DNA of 6,610 bases from Gemmatimonadota bacterium (GTDB taxonomy: Bacteria; Gemmatimonadota; Gemmatimonadetes; Gemmatimonadales; Gemmatimonadaceae), in assembly GCA_031127185.1 (NCBI GenBank), contig JARIET010000168.1, positions 1 through 6,610 on the forward strand, read 5' to 3'. The translations under genes and the position numbers were made by a program. This document shows positions 1 through 5,317 of this stretch, one piece after another. The notes under the pieces are model-generated. The model saw nothing but the letters and a program-made list of their open reading frames with translations, did not search any database and was not told the DNA's origin. How positions within the stretch are numbered: the stretch's first letter is position 1; the number at the start of each line of letters is the position of its first letter.

Positions 1-697
1 CACGATCCACGGTCCGGACCCAGTCACTCGGGAACGCGGATCGCATTGCCGGGAAGACGCGATTGAGATACGCCTCACTCATGAAGAGGATCTTTTCGCG
101 GGGGAGCTGTACCATCAGGTCGCCACCGGTGTGCGCGCGGCCCAGGAAGAGCGCGCGCACCGTGATCCCGCCGACGTCGATCGTCTGCTCGTCGCCCGTC
201 ATCGCCATCGGCGGCACGACGACAAGACGCGGAGCGGCGCCCGCGCGCCCCGGCGCGGCAGCCGCGGCCGAGTCGCGAACCAGCTGAGCGCGAGACGTTG
301 GATGTACGACGAACGTGATGTCTTTCGGCAGAACCGAATTCCCCGCTGTGTGATCACCGTGATCGGACCCCACGATGTACCACTTCACAGGCAGCGGTGT
401 GAGCGCCTTGATGCGGTCGAGCATCGTCTGCGTGGCAGCGGCATTTCCCTGTCCATCGGCAACCAGCACGCCGTTCCGCCCGACCACCACCAGGCTCACC
501 GTCGTGAATCCCGGCTGCCGGATCTCCTCGTAGCCGTAGACGTTCTCGGCGAGCTTTACCATGCGGGGGAAGTCCGAGAGTTGTAATCCGCGCTTGATTG
601 GGTCAGCCGTGCGCGGCTGCGCGCCTGCGGCGGTCAGGGCGCTGAAGAGCATCAGGAGTGGGCGAATCCGGCGAAGCAGATGGTGCAGGCGCGACAT
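1..697 (-). CDS. Exported MBL-fold metallo-hydrolase, variant metal motif (3' end outside window)
   Basis: This is the first 232 residues of a metallo-beta-lactamase-superfamily protein, cut by the left window edge. An Arg-rich n-region, a hydrophobic stretch (about residues 13-24) and A24-G25-A26|Q27 form a signal peptide, so it should act in the periplasm or outside the cell. The MBL core follows: LVADG near 78-82, then the loop S111-D112-H113-G114-D115-H116 followed by TAGN, then GRAHTGGD with H189, then LFMSE with E208. Most family members have HxHxDH and a later Asp; here Ser replaces the first His and Glu replaces the Asp. Other ligands (H113, D115, H116, H189) are kept, so this looks like a subfamily variant, not decay. 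Substrate unknown; B3 lactamase-like, lactonase-like or other hydrolase roles are all possible. The ATG start is supported by AGGAG nine bases upstream and by the signal peptide. It is divergent from the operon at 750. Confidence 0.85.
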   Translation of the reverse strand, partial: MSRLHHLLRRIRPLLMLFSALTAAGAQPRTADPIKRGLQLSDFPRMVKLAENVYGYEEIRQPGFTTVSLVVVGRNGVLVADGQGNAAATQTMLDRIKALTPLPVKWYIVGSDHGDHTAGNSVLPKDITFVVHPTSRAQLVRDSAAAAAPGRAGAAPRLVVVPPMAMTGDEQTIDVGGITVRALFLGRAHTGGDLMVQLPREKILFMSEAYLNRVFPAMRSAFPSDWVRTVDR

Positions 698-749
698 CGG
701 TGGGGACTCCTGGTTGATTCGCGTGATGAAGTGGCGTAGCGTTGGGCCC
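698..749. promoter_or_regulatory. Compact divergent intergenic region
   Basis: Only 52 bases (28 if the plus gene starts at 726) separate the divergent MBL-fold gene and the secreted-protein gene, so both promoters must lie here or overlap coding sequence. For the plus strand, TTGATT at 714-719 and a poor TAGCGT at 737-742 are 17 bases apart. They would place the transcript start at about the ATG at 750, implying a leaderless message. The -10 box matches the consensus at only three positions, so this is weak. No convincing minus-strand promoter and no operator palindrome were seen. Confidence 0.3.
707..711 (-). promoter_or_regulatory. Shine-Dalgarno site of the MBL-fold gene
   Basis: On the minus strand this reads AGGAG, with nine bases before the ATG at 697-695. 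It is the strongest ribosome binding site in the window and fixes the start of the MBL-fold gene. Confidence 0.65.
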
Positions 750-1208
750 ATGCGAGCATTCATAGTATGCAGCGCCCTGGCAGTTTCGGCAGCCATCGCC
801 GGCGCCCAGAGCCCGGCCCCCTCGCGCTTCGGCGCGTGGAAACTCAAGTCCGAGGCCCCTGCGCCCCAGAGCAACGTGATGACCTATGAACCGGCCGGCA
901 CGGCGGGGATGAAGGTCACCATCGTCGCCGTCAGCGCCCGTGGGGACACGACGTCCTGGTGGTACGTCACTGAACTCGACGGCAAGGACGCCGTGGTTAC
1001 GGGTAATCGTGGCCAGACGCACGCCGCCGTTCGGCGCATGTCTGATCGGGTGAACGAGATCGTCAACAAACGCGACGGTGTGGTGACGCAACTGCTCACC
1101 AATGTCCTTTCGCCCGACGGCAACACCATCGCCGTGATGTACATGCGCGATGACGGTACCGGAAAAACCACCGGCGTCACCTTTGCGACCTACGAGCGCA
1201 TTCGCTAA
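750..1208 (+). CDS. Small secreted protein of unknown function
   Basis: This 152-residue protein has a signal peptide (hydrophobic residues 4-17, A17-G18-A19|Q20), so it is probably exported. The mature part follows a pattern I recall from many uncharacterised exported proteins of Acidobacteriota and Gemmatimonadota. It opens with FGAWKL (27-32), then an MTYEPAG stretch (44-50), then MKVTIVAV, a W-W-Y strand, DGKDAVVTG (77-85), NEIVNKRDGVV (102-112), SPDGNTI (121-127) and a closing TYERIR. Alternating hydrophobic strands joined by DG turns suggest a small beta-barrel or beta-sandwich. No catalytic motif is seen. The start is ambiguous: an in-frame ATG at 726 adds eight residues including Lys and Arg, and neither ATG has a good ribosome binding site. 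I prefer 750 because it gives a compact signal peptide. The PH-domain gene follows three bases after the stop, so the two form an operon. Confidence 0.8.
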   Translation: MRAFIVCSALAVSAAIAGAQSPAPSRFGAWKLKSEAPAPQSNVMTYEPAGTAGMKVTIVAVSARGDTTSWWYVTELDGKDAVVTGNRGQTHAAVRRMSDRVNEIVNKRDGVVTQLLTNVLSPDGNTIAVMYMRDDGTGKTTGVTFATYERIR

Positions 1209-1211
1209 CCG

Positions 1212-2102
1212 ATGAGCGACAGAGAGACGTATCGACACACGCAGATCGGCCGCTGGCAGGTCGGCGCCGCAGTGTTGGCGCTGATCATCGCATTGGTAGC
1301 GGCCTTTGCGATTGATTTCGGCGTACTGGGACTCGTCATCACAATCAGCGTCTTGCCCATCCTGTTCAGTTTTATGACGTTGACGGTCATGGTTCACGAT
1401 GCTCACGTTGTGCTGCGGTTCGGCTACGGCATCGTTCGCAAGCGCATTGCGTTGGCCGATGTCTCGGCCTGCACCGAGGTGCGCACGACTTTTCTTGACG
1501 GTGTTGGCATCCGGATGGTAAACCGCGGTTGGCTCTACAACGTCACCACCGGAGGCGCGGTCGAACTCACTTTGATTGGCGGAAAGCGGGTGCTGATCGG
1601 CACGGATGAACCCGCGCGCCTATTGGGCGCGATCGAGGCGGCACGTGCGGCGCTTGCCAGCCCGGCACGCTCTGCCGCCGGGGAGACCGCAGCTGGGCCG
1701 GGAGTGAAGTGGCTTGTCGCGGTCTTCGCCCCGATCCTGCTCGTCACCGCGGGAGCGATGATCTATCAGGCACGCAGCATGGAAGTCGATGTCGCGGCAC
1801 CGGCGATCACCATTCGCAGCGGTTTCTACTCAGCCAGCGTTCCGTTGGAGGAGCTGCGCGAAGTGATCGTGGCCGATTCGCTGCCGCGCCTGACGCGGCG
1901 CACGAACGGGTTCGCGCTTGGCAACGCCCGGCGAGGCCATTTTGTCGTCGACTCACTTGGGCCGGCTATGCTCTTCGTCACACTCAAATCACCGCCCTAC
2001 ATCGTGCTCAAGACGGTGAATCGGACCGTGATTGTCAGCTTTCGTGACTCGACCAAGGCGCGGATCATCGTCGACAACCTCAGTCGCCTATCCGGCAACT
2101 GA
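1212..2102 (+). CDS. Membrane protein with two different bacterial PH-like domains
   Basis: The 296-residue protein starts with two membrane helices (about 16-34 and 37-60). A first PH-like domain follows (about 62-145), with a VVLRFGYGIVRKRIALADV strand-rich start and the signature G-I-R-x-x-x-R-G-W-L-Y-N-V (99-111), then VELTL, GGKRVLIGTDEP (123-134) and a closing helix LLGAIEAA. After an Ala-rich linker (146-163) there is a third helix (166-184) and a second domain. That domain resembles the bacterial PH family bPH_5 (PF10882): PLEEL (211-215), LPRLTRRTNGFALGN (224-238), G-H-F, and SPPYIVLKT (260-268), followed by a strand and a final helix. Function is unknown; such domains occur in membrane-anchored assembly or stress proteins. 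The start lies three bases after the previous stop without a clear ribosome binding site, suggesting coupled translation. It converges on the DUF1569 gene with nine bases between stops. Confidence 0.85.
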   Translation: MSDRETYRHTQIGRWQVGAAVLALIIALVAAFAIDFGVLGLVITISVLPILFSFMTLTVMVHDAHVVLRFGYGIVRKRIALADVSACTEVRTTFLDGVGIRMVNRGWLYNVTTGGAVELTLIGGKRVLIGTDEPARLLGAIEAARAALASPARSAAGETAAGPGVKWLVAVFAPILLVTAGAMIYQARSMEVDVAAPAITIRSGFYSASVPLEELREVIVADSLPRLTRRTNGFALGNARRGHFVVDSLGPAMLFVTLKSPPYIVLKTVNRTVIVSFRDSTKARIIVDNLSRLSGN

Positions 2103-2111
2103 GCGGGCGGT

Positions 2112-2567
2112 CTACACGCCGAACTGTGTGAAGTGGTGGTGCACGTGTTTGTAGCCGAGCACGCCCCAATCCTTGCGCGTCATGGGGCCGAACGCCGGAT
2201 GATCGGGCCAGGTCACGCGGTCGCTTTGTGACCCTATGGTCGCCAAGAGGTCCGCGAATGCCGTGCGCTCAGCGTTGAACTCCACGCGATCGGGGTGCGC
2301 GCCTCGCACGAGCAGCTCCGGTGCCGTCGGCGCGCCCTTGGGAAAGGGAAACACGTAGATGACCAGGTAACGGACGACGGCGTTGCGCAGAAAACTCTTT
2401 CGCGCCTTCACCGGCAGTTCGCCCGTGGCCATCCGCAACCCATCGTTCACATGCGCGAGCATCCGCGTGGCGGTGAACTTGCCCCACCGCGCCGGCGCGT
2501 CCGCGGAGAGGGTGGCCAGCCGGCGAACGAGTGTTTCGCGCGCACCGGGTTCAAAGATGGAGATCAC
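2112..2567 (-). CDS. DUF1569 / DinB-like protein
   Basis: This is a 151-residue cytoplasmic protein with no signal peptide. The pattern fits DUF1569 (PF07606), a four-helix relative of the DinB/YfiT metal-binding proteins. It has W28-G-K then M36-L-A-H39 in the first helices, an FPFPKGAPTAPEL segment (73-85), HPAFGPMTRKDWG (123-135) and the end motif H141-V-H143-H144-H145-F-T-Q-F149-G. H39 and the terminal His cluster are candidate divalent metal ligands. DinB relatives include thiol-dependent transferases and metal-dependent hydrolases, but no reaction is established for this branch. Translation starts at GTG (2567-2565), whose bases overlap the TGA of the terC-like gene as GTGA, with AGGA four bases upstream. 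It is the last gene of the minus-strand string. A terminator was not found in the nine bases before the convergent gene. Confidence 0.85.
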   Translation of the reverse strand: MISIFEPGARETLVRRLATLSADAPARWGKFTATRMLAHVNDGLRMATGELPVKARKSFLRNAVVRYLVIYVFPFPKGAPTAPELLVRGAHPDRVEFNAERTAFADLLATIGSQSDRVTWPDHPAFGPMTRKDWGVLGYKHVHHHFTQFGV

Positions 2568-3343
2568 GGTTTCCTGCCGGCGCTTGTCGGGCCTTCAGGT
2601 GCATATGGCTCGTGCAGGTCCACCGGCTGGGCCAGCGGCGCCGTCTTCTTTCGCGAACGAATGTTGAGCATTTCGACAGTCACAGAGAACGCCATCGCGA
2701 AGTAGATATACCCCTTCGGCACGTGCTTGTCGAACCCGTCGGCGATGAGCAGGACGCCGATCACGAAGAGGAACGACAGCGCCAGCATCTTCACGGTCGG
2801 GTGGCTCGATACGAACTTGGAAATCGCACCGGCAAACACCATCATCAGCGCAACCGATGCGATCACGGCGGCGATCATCACTGAGACATCCTTGGCCATC
2901 CCGACCGCCGTGATGATCGAGTCGAACGAGAAGACGATGTCAATCACGACGATCTGGAGCAGCACGGCGTTGAGCGTGGCCTTGACGCCTTTCGATTCGT
3001 GACCGGTCTCGCCTTCCATCAACTGATCGATTTCCTTGGTGCTCTTCCAGAGCAGGAAGAGGCCACCAGTGATCAGGATCAGGTCACGCCCGGAAATGTC
3101 GTTGCCAAGAATGTTGAAGAGCGGTGCCGTGGCCCCCACAATCCAACTGATGCCAAAGAGCAACCCCACACGCGCCAGCATCGCGATCATCAGCCCGATC
3201 TTGCGCGTGCGCTCGCGCATTTCCACCGGGAGCTTGTCCACGAGAATTGCGATGAAAATCACGTTGTCGATGCCAAGGACGAGCTCGAGCACCGTCAGGG
3301 TGGCAAACGCGAGCCATGCTTCGGGCGAAGTCAGCAGTTCCAT
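2564..3343 (-). CDS. TerC-family integral membrane protein
   Basis: The 259-residue protein has about seven hydrophobic segments (roughly 11-35, 48-70, 86-100, 122-146, 153-176, 186-203, 211-225). It carries the family hallmarks L-E20-L-V-L-G-I-D26-N27-V-I-F in the first helix and D135-I-V-F-S-F-D141-S-I in the middle. It also has the loop G-M-A-K-D after that helix and a late F-D-K-H-V-P-K-G-Y segment. These acidic and Asn/Ser residues are the presumed ion path. TerC proteins are linked to tellurite resistance, and more recently to Mn(II) export or metal loading of exported enzymes. This is a short YgdQ-like form, without the CBS/CorC domains of longer relatives. The tail (about 228-259) is hydrophilic and Pro-rich. 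It starts nine bases after the symporter stop with no clear ribosome binding site, so translation is probably coupled. The exact ion cannot be read from sequence. Confidence 0.92.
   Translation of the reverse strand: MELLTSPEAWLAFATLTVLELVLGIDNVIFIAILVDKLPVEMRERTRKIGLMIAMLARVGLLFGISWIVGATAPLFNILGNDISGRDLILITGGLFLLWKSTKEIDQLMEGETGHESKGVKATLNAVLLQIVVIDIVFSFDSIITAVGMAKDVSVMIAAVIASVALMMVFAGAISKFVSSHPTVKMLALSFLFVIGVLLIADGFDKHVPKGYIYFAMAFSVTVEMLNIRSRKKTAPLAQPVDLHEPYAPEGPTSAGRKP
2572..2575 (-). promoter_or_regulatory. Shine-Dalgarno site for the GTG-started DUF1569 gene
   Basis: AGGA on the minus strand sits inside the last codons of the terC-like gene, four bases before the GTG start. It supports this start, which overlaps the upstream stop by four bases (GTGA). 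Confidence 0.5.
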
Positions 3344-3352
3344 GACGTGAGA

Positions 3353-5050
3353 TCAGATCGTGGGGGAAACGGACGATGGCGTCGATTCGCGCGTGAATGC
3401 GCTGATGGCGAGCCCGCTCACCACGACGGCAACGGCGCCAATGACATTGTGCCAGAGAAAACTGACGCTGGGTGCGCCAAAACTCACGGCGCCCACCGTG
3501 AGCATGCCAATCACGAGGCCGGAGAAGGCACCAGTGGCGTTGGCGCGGGCAATCATCGCGAGGATGAACACACCGAGGATTGAACCATAAAAGAACGAGC
3601 CAAAGCGATTCACGACCTCAATGAGTGACCCCAGCGAGGCCGCGTAGATCGCAACGATACACGCAGCAAGCCCCCACACGGCCGTCGCCGCGCGCGACAC
3701 CTTCAGGTAGTGTGCGTCCGACCCCTCGGGCTTGTACCACCGACGATAGAAATCAACCACCGTTGACGTCGAGAGCGCCGACAGTTCTCCGGCGATCGTA
3801 CTCATCGCGGCCGCAAGCACCGCCGCAATGAACAACCCGGTGAGCCCGATCGGGAGCTGCGTCAGGACGAACTGCGGGATGATGTAGTTGGCGTCACGCG
3901 CCGGGAGACCCGTAGCAGCGGCTGCCTTGGCGAGACCGTCGGCGCGCAGGGCGTTGTAGGCAGAGTCCGCCGTCTTGAACTGCGCGCGGATCAGTGCATC
4001 TGCTGTCGGCTCTCCAGAAGCGCTGCGTGCGAGTTCGGTCGCCATGTTGGCGCGCAGCACCCACGCTGCGTTCGCTTCACGCTCCAGCTGCACATACCCG
4101 TTGGGGTCCGCCGCCTGCACGGCCCGCGCGTGGGTCGGGTTCCAGAAGAGCGGCGGAGCGACAAAGAGGTAGTACACGAACACGAGCACGCCGACCAGCA
4201 GAATCAGTGCCTGTAGCGGAATCTTCCAGTACGCACTCATCAGGTGCGAACTCCGCGCCTCGTCCACGCTCTTGGCAGTGAGATAACGCTGCACCTGGCT
4301 TTGGTCCGTTCCAAAATAGGACAACATCAGGAACGTGCCGCCGATGAGCCCGCTCCAGAACGTGTAGGTCTCCGTGAGCGAAAATGAAAAGTCGAACACC
4401 CGCATGCGACCTGCCGCACCGGCAATCTCCAGCGCAGCGTCCGGGGTCACGGGGATCTTGGTGAGCAACACCACGATTACGGCGATGAGACCCGCGATGA
4501 TCACGAACATCTGCTTCACGTCGGCCCAGGTCACGGCCTGCGCGCCGCCGATTACCACATACAGCACCGTCGGCAGTCCGATGATCGCCACCGACCAGAG
4601 CATGGGCCAACCCAACACCGCCGACATCACCACGGCCGGCGCAGAGATCACCGTGCCGCAGGCGAGTCCGCGCGAACACAGAAAGAGAAAGGCCGTCAGC
4701 GAGCGCGTGCCGGGTCCAAATCGGCGCTCGAGAAACTCATACGCCGTGTACACCTTGGCCCGGTGCAGGAACGGCACGATGGTCACGCCGAGGAGGACCA
4801 GTGCCACCGGCAACCCGAAGTAGAACTGGATGAACCGCATCCCGTCCTGCGCGCCCTGCCCCGTTGTACCAATGAGCGTGATCGCCGAGAGCTGCGTGGC
4901 CATCACCGTGAGCCCGACCGCCCACCACGGCATGGCGCGATTCGCGAGGAAGTAGCCCTCGATGTTCGTGACACCCCGTGCACGCCGAAGCCCGTCGCCC
5001 ACCACATAGGCGAGGTAGGCCACGATCACGACCCAGTTGACCCAATGCAT
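3353..5050 (-). CDS. Sodium:solute symporter (SSS/SLC5 family)
   Basis: The 565-residue transporter is inferred to move a solute into the cell with sodium. Family features in order are: a first helix at 4-19; a substrate/sodium-site region with YFLANRAMPWWAVGLTVMAT (33-52) then SAITLIGTTGQG (55-66); GGAQAVTWADVKQ (168-180); GTDQSQVQRYLTAKS (247-261); and AAAMSTIAGELSALSTSTVVDFY (413-435). In the last, S417-T418 align with the paired Na2-site serines of Vibrio SGLT. About 13 hydrophobic segments are visible. Unusually, a hydrophilic, Ala-rich helical insert of roughly 90 residues (about 300-390) splits two helices. The general look is that of NIS-like bacterial SLC5 proteins, but the substrate is not identifiable. 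Its ATG overlaps the TGA of the microprotein gene (TGATG) with no independent ribosome binding site. The terC-like gene follows nine bases downstream. Confidence 0.92.
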   Translation of the reverse strand: MHWVNWVVIVAYLAYVVGDGLRRARGVTNIEGYFLANRAMPWWAVGLTVMATQLSAITLIGTTGQGAQDGMRFIQFYFGLPVALVLLGVTIVPFLHRAKVYTAYEFLERRFGPGTRSLTAFLFLCSRGLACGTVISAPAVVMSAVLGWPMLWSVAIIGLPTVLYVVIGGAQAVTWADVKQMFVIIAGLIAVIVVLLTKIPVTPDAALEIAGAAGRMRVFDFSFSLTETYTFWSGLIGGTFLMLSYFGTDQSQVQRYLTAKSVDEARSSHLMSAYWKIPLQALILLVGVLVFVYYLFVAPPLFWNPTHARAVQAADPNGYVQLEREANAAWVLRANMATELARSASGEPTADALIRAQFKTADSAYNALRADGLAKAAAATGLPARDANYIIPQFVLTQLPIGLTGLFIAAVLAAAMSTIAGELSALSTSTVVDFYRRWYKPEGSDAHYLKVSRAATAVWGLAACIVAIYAASLGSLIEVVNRFGSFFYGSILGVFILAMIARANATGAFSGLVIGMLTVGAVSFGAPSVSFLWHNVIGAVAVVVSGLAISAFTRESTPSSVSPTI

Positions 5051-5145
5051 CAGTGGTACCGGTACTGCAGCAGGGCCAACAACGCGAGCGCCACGATCTC
5101 GGCGGCTAGCACCCTGAGGAGCGTCGTCTTGAACGGAGCGGGCAT
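5050..5145 (-). CDS. 31-residue single-helix membrane microprotein coupled to the symporter
   Basis: A 31-codon reading frame starts at the ATG at 5145-5143. Residues 1-11 are polar and basic (two Pro, one Lys, Arg11), residues 12-26 form one hydrophobic helix with a single Glu (E15), and the tail is QYRYH. This is a plausible single-pass membrane peptide. Its TGA stop overlaps the symporter ATG by one base pair step (TGATG), the classic stop-restart arrangement, so it probably controls or accompanies symporter translation. GAG at 5154-5156 (nine bases upstream of the ATG) is a weak ribosome binding site. An in-frame ATG at 5277 would give 75 residues, but that extension reads through the intergenic repeat and is unlikely to be real. 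The alternative is an untranslated or purely regulatory leader reading frame. No family was recognised with certainty. Confidence 0.6.
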   Translation of the reverse strand: MPAPFKTTLLRVLAAEIVALALLALLQYRYH

Positions 5146-5171
5146 TCGTGGGGACTCAGGTATTACGGCGT

Positions 5172-5310
5172 GCACGCGGATGAACGCGGATTCACCGGAC
5201 AAACGCGGATCAAGAACTTGGGGAACAACAGCGCGCCGTTGGAGCGTAGTTCCCCTAATTGTAGTATCCGCGTCCATCCACCGTTATCCGCGCGTTTCCG
5301 CGTCCACGTA
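5172..5310. repeat. Intergenic inverted array of CGCGGA-type units with 10-base phasing
   Basis: The left arm has CGCGGA at 5175, 5185 and 5204 and a degenerate CCGGA at 5195. The right arm has the complement TCCGCG at 5267, 5287 and 5297 and a degenerate TCCACC at 5277. Units therefore recur every 9-10 bases in each arm and the arms are inverted around about 5238, with the degenerate unit matched in position. The whole could fold as a long imperfect cruciform or RNA hairpin. It fills most of the 172-base gap between the PIG-L stop and the microprotein start. Similar GCGGAT-rich intergenic repeats recur, as I recall, in other GC-rich soil bacteria, so a dispersed REP-like element is likely. 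No transposase or flanking target duplication is seen. Confidence 0.7.
5220..5255. other. Central hairpin of the repeat element
   Basis: GGGGAAC at 5220-5226 and GTTCCCC at 5249-5255 are perfect inverted repeats separated by 22 bases. Within that loop CAAC (5226-5229) and GTTG (5238-5241) can also pair, as an alternative fold. On the minus strand the stem lies between the PIG-L stop and the microprotein gene and is not followed by a clean T-run, so it is not a typical intrinsic terminator. It could pause or stabilise the transcript. Confidence 0.45.
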
Positions 5311-5317
5311 GTAGCAG

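Noticed and set aside
131..586. 151-codon plus-strand open frame
   Set aside because: It is antisense to the MBL-fold gene, whose signal peptide, metal motifs and AGGAG site are clear; the product is Arg/His-rich with no recognisable domain.
603..1406. 267-codon minus-strand open frame
   Set aside because: It lies antisense to the secreted-protein gene and the start of the PH-domain gene. Its His/Arg/Asp-rich, low-complexity product has no domain or signal pattern, and GC-rich codon bias explains the open antisense frame.
2100..2125. Bidirectional terminator between the convergent genes
   Set aside because: Only a 4-5 base pair GGCG/CGCC stem is seen, with no T-run on either strand.
2999..3583. 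194-codon plus-strand open frame
   Set aside because: It spans the antisense of the TerC-like and symporter genes and their junction; the product is His/Asp/Glu-rich, typical of a membrane-protein antisense shadow.
4077..4679. 200-codon minus-strand open frame
   Set aside because: It is in another frame inside the symporter gene, whose family motifs are continuous through this stretch.
5220..5255. Intrinsic terminator of the PIG-L gene
   Set aside because: The stem is good but neither strand has a T-tract immediately after it.
5050..5277. 75-residue version of the symporter-coupled small protein
   Set aside because: The extra N-terminal residues are translated from the inverted repeat array and have no ribosome binding site; the helix-only 31-residue start is preferred.
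5172..5310. CRISPR array
   Set aside because: The units are about 10 bases apart and inverted between arms, with no unique spacers of 25-40 bases.
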